Source of the DNA: Letharia columbiana
Lineage: Eukaryota > Ascomycota > Lecanoromycetes > Lecanorales > Parmeliaceae
DNA length: 64,000 nt
Direction of reading: 5' to 3'
NCBI RefSeq assembly: GCF_014066305.1
Contig: NW_023501151.1
Span: 62,001 to 126,000, forward strand
The notes beneath the pieces are model-generated. The model did no database searches and was not told the DNA's origin. It was given only the letters and a program-made list of their open reading frames with translations. Both the position numbers and the translations under genes were made by a program. This document shows, piece after piece, positions 19,211 through 32,699 of this stretch. Position 1 is the first letter of the stretch, and each line of letters starts with the position of its first letter.

Positions 19211-19820
19211 GATAAGAATCGAATGTGTTGAATGCCATTTGGTAGCAGGCTCACTATGTGTGTTGTCGACATGCTCAGTGAAGAGGTCGAATCGTAGTCG
19301 TTTTGCCGGGTCTGTTCCCGTCGCCATTGCAGCAGGCTCACTATGTTGTCGACATGCTTAGTAAAGAGGTCGTACGTTTGCTGTAGGGAGGAAGGAAGGA
19401 AGGAAGAAGTTCGATGTAGATGGGTTTAAGTCGGAATTTATGATGTGTTGAATGTAGGTAAAAATGGAGTGGAGGTTCGTTTGAATGATATAGGTAGTTT
19501 GTGATTTGAGTGTGTGGTGCGGAGCGGAGAAGGATATCTTGTTCTTGATATAGGGGACTCGTTTTTAGATGAATTAGACTACCGTTAATAATATAGGTTA
19601 TTCGATATAGATTTTTTCGAATGATGTAGGTATTTGATGATTTGAATGTGTGGTGGGGTTTCTGTATGGTAGAAATACCCAGCGTTTTCTTTATCAGGCT
19701 CGGTCGCTTGCTCCGAGCAGAAAGTGAAATATTCGGTAGCTGTTTAGTCACTCTGCTATCCTCGAGTGTGTCCGTTTAAGTTTCTCTTCGCCGGGGGGGT
19801 ACGAAGGAGCCTTATTATAA
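19211..19820. other. GC-normal DNA with a second duplication
   Basis: AGCAGGCTCACTATG followed by GTTGTCGACATGCTYAGTRA occurs at 19247-19289 and 19330-19371. A GGAA microsatellite follows at 19386-19408. A minus-strand frame at 19341-19751 has no recognisable domain and is low complexity; not called as a gene. Confidence 0.5.
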
Positions 19821-19985
19821 TGTCAGGACCAGCATAGGTGCGATACCAGTATGGGTGAGGTAGAACGAGGATAATAAGGCTATCGAACTATGTATGTAGG
19901 AAGGAGGCATGATATAGTAGGAGATGCCTCCGCCAAGGCACTAGGCCATAGGGCTGAGTGGTGTGTCAAGGGTACGCTCGTAATA
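19821..19985 (+). repeat. LTR-C, third copy
   Basis: Starts TGTCAGGACCAGCATAGG and ends GCTCGTAATA (CA changed to TA). It is preceded by the same interior tail (TACGAAGGAGCCTTATTATA) as 17523, so it is a right-hand LTR of a decayed element. Confidence 0.75.
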
Positions 19986-20450
19986 AATCTTAAGTTTAAG
20001 TTTATTACGCTTTTTAATTAGACTAGCTAAATTAGCTTAATAATTCTTTTAAGCTCTCTTATTAAAAAAATAGATATACGTTATTAATATATAGAATAAC
20101 GTTTTTATTTTTTAAAAGATTTTTAAACTTTTTTTAAATTATAAAACGAGATATAGGCTTTTAAATAAAATAAAGAATTTTAAAATTAAGTCTTATAATT
20201 ATTAAAGCGTAAGAAATTTAAATATCGCTTATTAAAGTTTACTCGATAGTCGAATAGTCTTAATTAAATATATATTATTTAATTTTAAAATAATCTTTTT
20301 ATTTTCTATTTAAAATTTAGAATTTTTTTTAAAATTATAGAATATAATATAGATTTTTAGAAAAAATGAAAATTTCTAAATTTAATCTTATAAATATTTA
20401 AAAGTAGCGAGTTAAAATATTACTTATTAAAAACTTATTTACTTTATTAA
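19986..20450 (-). repeat. Repeat R copy, inverted (RIP-mutated)
   Basis: Reverse complement of the R core, with CGCTTATTAAAGTTTACTCG and TTATTAAAAAAATAGATATA landmarks. Starts directly after LTR-C. Confidence 0.6.
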
Positions 20451-20960
20451 GAATACTCTTTTATATAAACTTATTAATATATTTCGAAAATATTTCGCTT
20501 CGTTATCGATTCGAATCTATTAATCTCTCTCGCTAAAAAATCGTAAAGTCGTAAAACTCGTAGAATTCGTAAAAAGCGTAAAACTAATAGAGATTTTTGA
20601 AATTATAAAAATGTTAATAATAGTAATTAAAACGAAAAGACTATAATAAATAGAGTTAATTAACTTTCTATTAATTAAATCTAAATTAATTTGAAACTAA
20701 TTAACTTTCTAGAAATTTATTATTAATATAACTTCTCTTTTTTCTATTAAAATCTTTTTTATTTTTATTTATAGAACTTAATCTACGCTTTCTAATAACT
20801 TAAAAAATTTATAAAATTCGATTTTATAATTCTAAGAAAATCTTAAACTATAAAAATTTCACTTTTCGAAATTCGAGAATCGAATTTAATCTCGAAATTA
20901 GATTTAAAAATAAATTACTTTTTATAAATTTAGTTTATAGACTTAAACTTATTATACTCT
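20451..20960. repeat. RIP-degraded DNA, unassigned
   Basis: AT-rich with scattered CG dinucleotides; nothing recognised. Confidence 0.5.
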
Positions 20961-21602
20961 TACGAGTAAAGGCCTATAAATTAAATTTATAATTTTTCTT
21001 TTAATTAGAACTATCGAGTAAGTAGATAAGCGATCTTTAATAAGCGAACTTTGATAAGCGATATTTGAATTCCTTGCACTTTAATAATTATAGAATTAAA
21101 TTTAAAAACTCTTTTTTTACCTAAAAGCTCATATTTCGTTCTATAATTTAAAAAAAAAAAATCAAAATTTTAATAGAAAACAAAAAAGTTATTTCAAAAT
21201 CAAATAATGTATATCTGATTAGGGCTGTCTGTTCGACTGTCGAGCGAACTTTGATAAGCGATATTTAAAATCCTTACGCTTTAATAATTATAAGACTAAA
21301 TTTCAAAATTCTTTAAAATTCGGAAAGCATAAATAGCGTTTTAAAATTTAAGAAAGAAATCTCAAAATTTTAATACAAAAATAAAAAAGTTATTCTATAT
21401 ATTAATAATATATATCTATTTTTTTAATAAGAAAGATATAGAAGAGCGAGATTTTAATAATTATAAACGCTAATTTATTTATTTATAATAACTTAGTCGA
21501 TCTAGTTAAAAAGCGTATAAGATTTAAACTTATAATTAGCTATATATATAAATTTAAGATTTTTAAGCTTAGTTCTATCTTATTCTTTTATATATATTAA
21601 TA
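20961..21602 (+). repeat. Repeat R copy (RIP-mutated)
   Basis: TACGAGTAAAGGCCTATAAA start, AAGCGAACTTTGATAAGCGA core, and the shared end TATCTTATTCTTTTATATAT. Confidence 0.75.
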
Positions 21603-24600
21603 CTCTTATTTAATTAATAGTTATAATATAATAATATATTTAATATAGATTTTATATTAGATAAAAGTCTTCTTATCTAATAAAGTAAAAATACTAGTTA
21701 AAAAGATATAGTATATATTATAAGATATTTTATATTAAGTAATATTATATCTATTTTTTAATTTAAATTCGAGATCTTAGCGATATATATTATAGTATTT
21801 TTTTATTATATTATAGAATAATATATTTATAATATTATATTATAGAATAATATATTTATAATATTATATTATAGAATAATATATTTATAATATAATTACT
21901 AATCGAAAAGATATAAGATATTTTATAAGATATTTAATAAAATATTTAATCTTATCTTTATAAACTCTTTTATCTAATATCTTATTAATCTCTTATTTTT
22001 CTTCTTTATTAATTAAGATTATTTATAATTTTAAATTATTATTACGCGAATATTATAACTCTAATAATAATATATAAAATATAAAATAGATTTTTTTATA
22101 TCTAGTAAGAAGATCTAATTTATAAATCTATATATTTATTTTCTTTAATAGTTTAAAGAATTTAAGTTATTTATAATTATATATTTTTTTTAATTAAAAA
22201 ATATATATATTTAAACTTTATAATAATACTTTATCTTCTTTTTTAAAAGTTATAATCTTATTATTATTATTATAATACTTTATTTATTACTTTAATACTC
22301 GCTTCTATAATTCTTTTAAATATAATCTTATTTCTTATAATTTTTTTACTCGCTCTATAATAAATAGTATTTTTTCTTTTAAGATCTTACTCTTAAAAAT
22401 AATTTTTAAATTTATTATATATTCTATTAATAGCTATTATAAGATCTTATTAATAGTTATATATATATTATTATTATATATAAATATAGTTATTAATAAA
22501 ATCTTAGATTAATTATTTTATTTATAATTATAATATATTTATAAATTATATTTAAGAATTTAATTTTATTTCTTAATTTAATTATTAATTTAAGAATAGA
22601 ATATAATATTAAGCTTAGATTTTATATTTAAATATTAATATAATATAATTTAAAATTTACTTATAAATAGAGAGTTTTAATTTAAAATTAAATTATATAT
22701 TATATTATATAATAATATAAACCTTTATTATAAGATATTAATAAAAATTTTAATTTTTAAATTCTTTATAATTATTATATATATTATATATTTAATTAGC
22801 TTATCTATTAAGATTAAGATAATATTATAAAAATTATTAATATATAAATTTCTTATAAATAGTAAATCTATAATAAAATTTACTATTATAATATAAAATA
22901 GATTTATATTATCTAGCGAGATTAACGCTAGCTCGCTATATAATTTATAATAATAAATTTATATTCTTTAATAATCGAGGTAAATATAAATATACTCTAT
23001 TATATCGCTTATTATATTTATTTAATAAAATTTAAATCTAATATTCTTTTTAATATATTTATAAATAACATATTTCATATTAAAATTATTATTATTTTTA
23101 TAAAAAATCTCTTTCTTTATAATAGAATTATTAAATATATAAATTATATAACTATAACGTAGTAATCTATTCTTATTAACTTTTTATTTTAAAAGCTTAT
23201 TCTATTTAATAATATATTTTTAATATTACTTCTTATTTATAATAAAAGTATCTTTATATTATAATTTAAATAGTTATATTATATTTAATTTTTATAATTT
23301 TTAATAAAATCTCTTTAACTTTGAAATCTAATAAATTAGAAATTAAAATAATATTATAATATTTAGAATACGTATTTATCTATTAAAAACTCTCTTATTT
23401 AAATTAATAACTTAAATATCTATAATAATAATAATATTTAATTACTTTATTAATATTATAAATTAAATTAATATTTTTATTTATAAAGCTTATTTTATAA
23501 GATAAAAAGAATATTATTATTATTATTCTCGCTTATTTTAATAATATTTAATCTACTTAATAATATATTTATAAAATTAAATTTTCTCTTATAATATTTA
23601 ATTATAAAGTTAAATATAATTAATTTTTTAATCTAGCGAATTTACTTTATATTAAACTCTTTTATTATTATAAAAAAATATAAATTATTATAATCTAAGA
23701 TTATATAAATAAGATATTTATTATTTTATAAATAATATCTTTAATTCTTAAAGTATAATATAATTATATAGAGTTTTTTATCATATATATCTTAGCGAGA
23801 CTTAGCGCCTTTAAATTTATAATTAAAAAATATAATAGAGTATTATTACTTATTCTCGCTTAATTAACTAAATATATTATTTATATTTATATTAAAAATA
23901 TTAATCTTTATAATAAATAATATTTTTTAATTATAATATTTTAGTATAAATATAATAATAAATACTTATTTAAATATTTTAAAAGTCTTATATACTTTAA
24001 TTTTATATATAAAGAATAATTTAATCTTATCTTTCTTCGCTTTTTAAATTAGATTTATTAAAAATATAGCTATCTACGAAAAGTTTTATACGAATTATTA
24101 ATAAAAATCTATAAACTTTAAGTAGATTAGAATATTTTTAATAAACTCTAATTCTAATTATTTAGTAATAATCTTAATACGCGATAGCTCTATTTAAATA
24201 TAATACTAATTTATTAAGAATCTTAAAAAAATAATTTTATATAAAGTTAATACTTTAATAATACGCGTAATATTTTATATATATACTCTTAATATAATTT
24301 TTAACTTTAGAATAAAATAATATATTATTTAAGTATATTATATAGAAAATATTAATATATACTTTAAATACTTTATTTATATAAGCTTAGAAGCTTCTAA
24401 AAATATTTATAAGATTAAAAAAATTATTTGATATTTAAAATAGTTATAGCGAGTTCGAAAGATAATTTTCTACTTATCTATCTTTTATATTTATAATTAA
24501 TAATATATATTATAAATATTAATCTTAATAAAGTACCTCGTATATAAAAGTCTTTTTAATATTTTTAAAAATAATAATAATAAATAATTATTTTTAAAAA

Positions 24601-27600
24601 ATTTATTAAACTCTTTATAATTAATATAAAATTATAGCGAGTTATTTAATTTTTTAATAAATAGTATTAGCGAGTTAATCTAATTAATTAAGAGTTTAAT
24701 CTACTTTCTTCTAAGCGTAATATCTAAATAATCTTTAATTACTATAAACTTATTATATAATATATTATAAATTAAATTATTTCTAAATAGCTTATTAGAT
24801 AATAAATTAATTAAATACTTAATTTAATTATATATATTAAAATTATTAAATAGCTCTTCTAAAAAGACTTTTAATAAGTTTTTATATTATTTAGATATAT
24901 TAAGATTATATAGCTATATATTATTATATTATATAGCTTTATTATAATTTATTTTATTATTTTTAAATAGAATTTAATATAAGAATATAATAAATATTTA
25001 TTTTAGATTTTATATTATTATTATATTAGCTAATAATATAAACTACTTTATATTAATTATTATAAAATCTATTTTTATTTTATTACTTATAAAAATCGCG
25101 ATAAATCTAGAATTATTTATATTAATAAATATTTAGATTAATATTATAAATTTAAAGGAAATTAAGAATAAGATCGTATTCTCGTATATTCACAGTATAT
25201 ACCTTTAAGATTTACTCTTACTTTCTTTTTAATTATTTATAAAATTAAAAAATAGATTATACTTTCTATATAAGAGTATTTAATAATTATTAATAGTATA
25301 TACTATTATTAGCGCGTATTTAAATTTAGAAATCTATATATCTTTAATAAAAGATTACGATATAAAGATTTTCTTATTATCGATATTTATTAAAGTAGTT
25401 ATTTTATATTTTTTATTTAAAATAATAATTTTACTTTTTAATAAAAGAGATCGAGATTATCGCTTAATTAATAGCGTATTTAATATTATAATAATAAGTA
25501 TTAAACTTTATCTTTTTTCTTATTTAATTTATAATTATATATTTTATTATTTATAATATAATTTAAATATTTAAAAGAATTCTTATAATATCTTAATTAT
25601 TTATAATTATAATATTATATTTTAATAAAAGACGTCTTAAACTTAATATAAGAGTCGTTACTCTTAAATTTAATACGCTTAAACTTTTAATTTTATAATA
25701 TCGATAAAAACGAACTCTTCTTTTAATCTTATTAACTCTTTATATATTATCTCTTAGACTTAATATACTATTAATTACTACTCTTCTAATTATTTATCTT
25801 ATTATTAAAGCGAATCTTATCTAAAATAAAAAACTCTTTTCTTTTTTATAGTTTTTACTCTATAATTTAATATTATTATAATAATATAATATAAATAAAA
25901 AATTAAAAAAATTTCTTTATTACTTTTAAAGAAATTTTCTTTATTACTCTATTCTATAAAATTTCTATATATTCTAAATTAATTATATAATATTTTTATT
26001 ATAATTAAAGTATAATAAAAAAATTATTAAAAGTAATTATTAATTATATATCTTTTATAATCGCTTTAGCTAATTAGCGATTTATATTATAAAACTTAAT
26101 AATTAAATTATAAACTTAATTTGAATTTTATTTTTAATATTTTATCTAGATAAGCTTCTTAATATTATATAATATTATATCTCTTATATTTCTTTAAATC
26201 TAATTTTTAATATTTATTAAAAGAGTAAAAGATTAATAAATCTTTTTTTTATTTATATAAAAATCGATATAAGATATTAAAGCGATAAAATTATCGTAGT
26301 TTTAAAGAAATATAATCGTTAAGCTATAATTATTAAGATATTATATATTAGATATTTTAATAACGCTTATCTTCTTATAATTTAAATTATAATAATAATT
26401 ATCGCTTTATTTATAATAATATTCTTATATATTCTATATTTTATTTTAATTTAAATTTTTTAATAACTAATTATCTTTTAATATTATATTTTAAAAATTA
26501 ATAATATTAGATTCAAATTAAATTTATAAAATAAAAGTCTCTATCTATAAATAGAGAATTATTAAATATAATAATTTATTATTATTAATAGTATTATTAA
26601 TATTTTTAGTAATATTAAAATTAGTATCAAAATTACTTAATTATATAGTAAGCGTATTTTAATAAGAATTATTTATTAGATTAAAAAGGTTACCAGTTAA
26701 TTATAGTATAATATTTCTATTTTATAAATTAATAAAATTAACTTATAAGTTTTTATTATAATTAAATTTAGATAATTTTATATAAATAAAGTTATTAGAA
26801 TTATAAGATAGTAAAGCTTCTTTTATTAGAACTACGTAGTAGTTATATAAATATAAAGTTTAGATATATAGTTAATAGAATAAATAGATTAATTACTAGA
26901 TAAATTAATAACTAAAAAAAAAAGAGAGAGAATTTCTAAGTATTTACGATTTCTATTAAGTATATTAGATATTCGTCTTAGCTATATAGCTTATAACATA
27001 GTAAGCGATATAAGCGAAGTCTATTAAAAGACTCTAAGTACTTTTATTCTTATAATAAAGTACTTATTAAGAGTAATTTCTAAGAATTTATCTTTATCTT
27101 CGATAATAATCTTATAAATCTTTATATAAGTATTATTCTTCTTATTAATCTCTACTATTTTATAATAAATAATATTATTTATTATATATATCTTAATATA
27201 TTAATAATCTTATTTCAATTAATTAAAAATAAGAACTATTTAATATTATTATCGTAATTATTTATTTTTAGAATTAATTAATTTATATTTAATTATTTAT
27301 ATAAATATATCATCTTAATATTTTAAGATTTAAATTAATAAATAATCTTTATATTAAATTTTAATAATATATCTAAATATCGAGCTTAGCGTTAATTAAG
27401 ATTTTTTTTTAAAAAAAAATATTAATTTTTTTAAAAAAAAAAAAATTTAAAAAAAAATTTCAGACGTTAATATTCTAGATAGAGAATAATTATTAATAGT
27501 TTCTTATTATCGATTTAATAATTATACTTATTCGAGATTAGATTTTTACTATAAAAGACTATCGAGTAAAATACTCTCTTATTATTATATTAGAAAAAAA

Positions 27601-28229
27601 ACTTTATTAATATAATTAAAAGTGTTAATCTCTAGAATAATCTTCTTTATTTTATTAAAATAATATAAAATTAAAGCTTTAATAATAACGACTTTTAAAA
27701 AGTAAAAAATCTCTTAATATATTAAAGACTAATTAAATATAACTTTCTTTATAATAAATTTTATTATAAATTTAACTATTTTAGAGAAATCTCTAATAAA
27801 TTATTAATAAAAATTATAAAATTCGATAAAGGCTTATATCTCTTTAAAATTAATAGATATAATTTATTTAATAATAATCTAGATTTTAATAAAATCTATT
27901 TAGAACCTATTTATAAATATTAATAAGTCTAGAAATTTAATTTTCTAAACGTGAAATTCGTATTTAAGAATATCTACTTAAAGATCGATATTCTTTAATT
28001 TCTAGAGAATGTATTTAATATATTAAATATATTTCTTCTTTATCTTATTATAAATAAATATATTATTAAGATAAATCTAATAGAAATCGTTGAAATACTT
28101 AAATAAAGTATTCTTTATTTATTATTAATATATAGCCGAGCTATTAATTAGATTAAAGAAGAGAATTCGATATTTCTATATTTTAAGAGAAGTAATAAAA
28201 GTAATAAAATCCTCGCTATCGAAGTATAT
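21603..28229. repeat. 6.6 kb RIP-degraded DNA without ORFs
   Basis: No frame above the background survives, and bases are dominated by A, T and TpA. A stretch near 25440-25520 translates in places like a mutated retroelement RT (DYRLIN), but too weakly to call. A homopolymeric A/T tract lies at 27400-27460. The size is enough for one or two retrotransposons. Confidence 0.6.
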
Positions 28230-28553
28230 ACGTAGTTTATTAAACGCGGCTATAATATCTAATCGAGTAAGGTATTTATATTTCTAAATCCTTATTAAAG
28301 CCTCTATTAGCGCGTTTCTTTAAATTCGTTCGCTAATACGAATAAAATAAGTGAGTTAACCTTAATTATAGTATTAGAATCGATATAGATATAATATTAA
28401 TATAGGTATATTAAATAAGATAACTAAGATATCGAAGTATATAGATAGAAGAGAGATATTAAGTAGTAGATAATATCTCTATTAAGATACGCTAGACTTG
28501 AATAAATAAGAGAGCTTAGTAATATATTAAGAATATAGAATACGCTCGTAGCA
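28230..28553 (+). repeat. RIP-mutated LTR-C with part of its interior
   Basis: 28230-28371 matches the mutated form of the interior tail at about 17370-17522 (GCGTTTCTTTAAATTCGTTC). 28372-28553 matches LTR-C, ending ACGCTCGTAGCA. Confidence 0.7.
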
Positions 28554-28900
28554 TTAATAGATCGTCTAAAAATAGTACTAATCCTTATTTCACTACGTTT
28601 TATAGATCGTAATACTTTAGAATACTCTTTATCTTCTTTAATTAAGGCTAATAGTTTTTCTATTCTTTAAACTTTAGAAAATTCTAGATATATATTAATA
28701 TAGTAGCGTATATATTAAACGTTTAAAAAACTATCTTATATAATTATCTATAAAAAAAGAATAAAAGAGTAAATAGAAAATATATAATAAGAATATAAGA
28801 ATATTTATTTAACTTTTATAATACTAAATTATTAAATAGATAGATATTTCTAATTAATAGTATAGAGATTACGATAGTAAAATTCTAGACTTATAATCTA
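28554..28900 (-). mobile_element. Copia fragment, inverted (RIP-mutated)
   Basis: Reverse complement of the beginning of the copia interior at about 38000-38330 (shared CTATACTATTAATTAGAAAT and ATTTATCTATTTAATAATTT). Truncated by LTR-C on the left and by repeat R on the right. Confidence 0.7.
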
Positions 28901-28908
28901 TTAGATAT

Positions 28909-29500
28909 TACGAGTAAAGATCTATAAATTAGATTTATAATTCTTTTCTTAATTAGAGCTATTGAGTTAATAGATAAACGATCTTTAGTAAGCGAATTTT
29001 GATAAGCGATATTTGAAGTCTTTACGCTTTAATAATTCTAAGACTAAATTTAAGAATTTCTTTTTCTCTAAAAGCCTACTTTTTATTCTATAATTTAAAA
29101 AAAATTCTTAAAAATTTAATAAAAAATAAAAAGGTTATTCTAAAATTAAATAATATATATCTATTTTTTAATTAGAGCTATCGAGCGAACTTTAATAAGC
29201 GATATTTAAATTTCTTACGCTTTAATAATTATAAGACTAAATTTAAGAATTCTTTTTTTATCTAAAGACATATATTTCGTTCTATAATTTAAAAAAAAAT
29301 CTTAAAATTTTAATAGAAAGTTAAAAAGTTATTCTATATGTAAATAACGTATATCTATTTTTTTAATAGTTACGAATATTAATTTATTTATTTAAAATAT
29401 CTAATTAAAAACCGTAGATCTATTAAATTTATATTTAGCTATATATATAAATTTAAGATTTTTAAGCTGAATTCTATCTTATTTTATTATATATACTAAT
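28909..29500 (+). repeat. Repeat R copy (RIP-mutated)
   Basis: TACGAGTAAAGATCTATAAA start and TATCTTATTTTATTATATAT end. Confidence 0.75.
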
Positions 29501-29522
29501 ATATATTTAATAATCTTATATT

Positions 29523-29920
29523 ATACGAGTAAAGATCTATAAATTAAATTTATAATTATTTTCTTTAGTTAGAGCTGTCGAGTAAATTTAATAAGCGATC
29601 TTTAATAAGCGATATTTGAATTTCTTACCTTTAAAGAACTATAAGATTAAATTTTTTTATTTTTTTATTTCTAGAAAGCGTATATTACGATTTATAATTT
29701 GAAAAAAAAATCTTAAAATTTTAATAGAAAATAGTAAAGTTATTAAATAATTAAAAGTAGAGTAAGAGATTTTAATAATTACGAATACTAATTTATTTAT
29801 TCGCGATAATTTAGTTAATCTAACTAAAGAGCGTAATAACTCTAAATTTATAATTAGCTATATATATAAATTTAAGATTTTTAAGCTTAGCTCTATATTA
29901 TTCTTTTATATATATTAATA
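29523..29920 (+). repeat. Repeat R copy, shorter (RIP-mutated)
   Basis: Same ends as the previous copy with one of the two core modules missing, so it is about 400 bp instead of 600 bp. Confidence 0.7.
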
Positions 29921-29922
29921 GA

Positions 29923-30115
29923 ATAGTTGTTTATTATTATGTTTTATAAAGAAGTATATAGAAAGAATAGAGGTAATTATCTATCTATAGTATAAAGTCT
30001 ACGTTAAGACTATTTACCACTATAAGACTATTTATTATTATAAGAAGTAGTTATAATATCTATTTAAAACTTAATAGTATATAAATAAACTAACCTTCTA
30101 TTAGCTAATTTTAAT
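29923..30115 (-). repeat. Copia LTR, inverted (RIP-mutated)
   Basis: Reverse complement of the LTR at 43362-43583 with RIP-type changes; an AAGACTATTTA segment is duplicated inside it. Starts right after repeat R. Confidence 0.7.
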
Positions 30116-31206
30116 AGAAGATTTTAAATTAGCGTATTAGTCGAATGAATTTATAGAATATTCGATTTTAGTCTCTTATTAAGCGATAATATAAAAGATC
30201 TTTTCTTCGAAATATTAATAATAATATAATATTATATAATTAATATATTACTTATTATTCTTAAAATATATCTCGTTATTTAGCTCTTCGTATAGTAGCT
30301 AAATTACTTTATTACTAACTCTTCTCGATATAAAAGACTAGTTAGAAATTCTTACCTACATTTACCTTATAATTCTTACCCTCAATTATTATAGTTCAAT
30401 CGAGAACGATCTTTCCTTTCGTATTCTAATTCTATAGGGGAGAGGGAAGAAGGTGGTGCTTAGTAAAAGATATCGACTAAATATTTAAACTTAGCGGTAT
30501 AAAGATGCTTATTAATAGACTCGAAAGTAGACCTTACGATGAAAGTAGTATATTCTAGAGAACCTTGAAATTAGAAAGTCTTAGGTACTTGATATCGCGA
30601 TCTTTACGACGTAAATCTTAATAATATTAATTAGAACGTCGTAATGCTATATAGATATATATATACCTTTTAAACTATAAGATAAGTACGAGAATAATAT
30701 TTACGCCGTTATGAGTTCTTTCGAGAAATGAATCTATCTTCTCTTAATGTAAAATTATTGCTTAAATAATAGTACTAAGTTCTCTAATAATATTAATAAT
30801 AACTTAGCGTTAAAACTTTCTACTTTTCATATTAATATATTTAATAGCTTCTCTACTTTAACAATAATCTCATAGATAAATAATCTTCTTTCATTATTTA
30901 TATAATCTCCTATAGCTTTTACATCTATCTCTCCGTTAAATTTTCAGCTAATTATTATTAATACTTAAAATTATAACGAGATTCTATTATATCGTCGACG
31001 TGTTAATCTTTCTTCTAGCTCTGAAGATTAAATAAGATTAAGAAGATTATACTCCAGCGAGAGATAAGGAGACTATTGCTTTTCTCGATCCGAATCCCTA
31101 ATTAGAGGTCGTTAAGATATTATTATCCGTGAACACTTCACACCAGCCTATCATTTCAAAGCGTTACGAAGCGAATAAGTATCATAATCCATCATCCGTC
31201 CAGGTA
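30116..31206. other. Intermediate-GC DNA, no gene
   Basis: Partly RIP-degraded, with a less AT-rich patch near 30400-30740. No frame or repeat family recognised. Confidence 0.4.
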
Positions 31207-31565
31207 TCAGTCTACACGACAATCCGTAATAGCACTCGAGACACCATTCTCAACCTCAATCGCTAGATCAAAACAAAATCCGCGGTCTTGGCGAACACAT
31301 CTTACACAGCACTCTTGTCCACTATAGATCAATTGCAAGAGAGGTGTCACCGAATCCACAGTTTCGCCAGCCATACTCATCGCGATCTCCAAGCCGCAAG
31401 GAAGTACAAGAGACGGGTCCAGAAAATGCGGAACACAATCTCATATACCACTCGTTGGATTTGGTAGAGTTCACGCAATAGGGTAAAAGGCTTCGAAGAG
31501 GTCCCCAGGTTCGCGCTAAAGCTTAAAGGCTAATACGAGGCACGAAAAGACTCTACTCTTCGATA
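31207..31565 (-). pseudogene. Nonsense-mutated coding remnant, family unknown
   Basis: A 61-codon open frame (31207-31392) continues upstream in the same frame past TGA, TGA and TAG codons, each one C-to-T step from CGA, CGA and CAG. The reading is Cys-rich at its end (QECCVRCVRQD) and ends at a natural stop at 31207-31209. I do not recognise the family. It reads like a single-copy gene end caught by RIP. Exon limits are unknown. Confidence 0.45.
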
Positions 31566-32346
31566 AGAGACATTCCCGCAATATTCGCGCACTTTTAATT
31601 AGAGTTTACAATATTATGCTATAAGACCAGCGTATTAATCTTTAATATATATTATATATATTATATCGATTTTAAAAGAATCGTAAACTATTATAGACTT
31701 TAATAAGACTTTATTTCATCTTCGAGATACGTAACGCGATAAAATATTTCTAACGATCTATCGTAGAATAAAGAGCTACTATATAAAGGCTAAAGTAGAA
31801 TTTAAAGAAGTCGTCGTACTATGCATATCTCCCTATACCTTAATTAAGCGTTCTCTAGATTACTAATACGATATTAGTAAGATTCTTATAAAGTAGTACG
31901 TGCTTTACGAAATCGAACTTATTAAACGCTCGCTTATAAGAATAAGTTATTATATTCGAAACGTAGAGGGGTAGCATCTACCGTCCGCATAAATACGATA
32001 CTCGAAACTAAAATCGCCTTCTCTAACCTTATCGTTACTATTAGAGTTTTAGCTCTTTAGCTTAAGTAAACTCTATTAAATACTTACTTCATCGATAGAA
32101 TTAGAAAGTTAATTAAAATAGAATTATCTTATAAAAATTCGAAGCTCTATTATATATACGAATAGTAATCATCGATAACTAAAAAAAATTCTATTCTAAA
32201 CTCTATATACGATAAAAAGAGTATCGCTATTTCTTTAGAAATTTCTTACTATAACTCTTCTCTAATATAGTATTAGCGATATATAAGTAATTAACGTTAA
32301 AGATATTTCGATATTAATATATTATACTTATATACTTAGTAATACT
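31566..32346. repeat. RIP-degraded DNA, unassigned
   Basis: AT-rich, with many TCGA/ACG remnants but no recognised element. Confidence 0.45.
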
Positions 32347-32570
32347 TTTCTTATTATTAAAATTAGTTAATAGAAGATTAATATATCTATATACTATTAA
32401 GTTTTAAAGAGGTATTATAACTACGTCTTATAATAATAAATAGTCTTAGCGTAACTTTATATTATAGATAGATAGTTATCTTTATTCTTTCTATATACTT
32501 CTTTATAGAATATAATAATAAATAACTATACTTTATAATTTAAGATTATTAAGTATATATTATTTTTAAT
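32347..32570 (+). repeat. Copia LTR (RIP-mutated)
   Basis: Aligns with 43362-43583 across its length: CTACTAAGTTCCAAAGAGGT appears here as CTATTAAGTTTTAAAGAGGT. No partner LTR at the expected distance, so probably solo. Confidence 0.75.
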
Positions 32571-32699
32571 AGTTATTTAAACTATATTATCGTTTATAAC
32601 GATATATAGCCTTCTATTATTTTATAACTCGACTTCTTTAAACGCGACTTAGACTATCTTTATCGAGATCTAATATTTTTATCGCTAAGATCTAGACGT

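Noticed and set aside
19022..19327. Repetitive minus-strand ORFs with ARAWETQGKSTVK repeats
   Set aside because: Created by the 122-bp direct duplication being read in two frames; no start context or domain.
25440..25520. Possible gypsy RT signature (DYRLIN) in AT-rich DNA
   Set aside because: Only a few residues match and neighbouring motifs do not line up, so it is not called.
19986..30400. AT-rich block as a centromere or mitochondrial insertion
   Set aside because: Recognisable mutated repeats with GC-normal counterparts in the same window explain the composition by RIP. No mitochondrial gene was seen, and the sequence alone cannot show a centromere.
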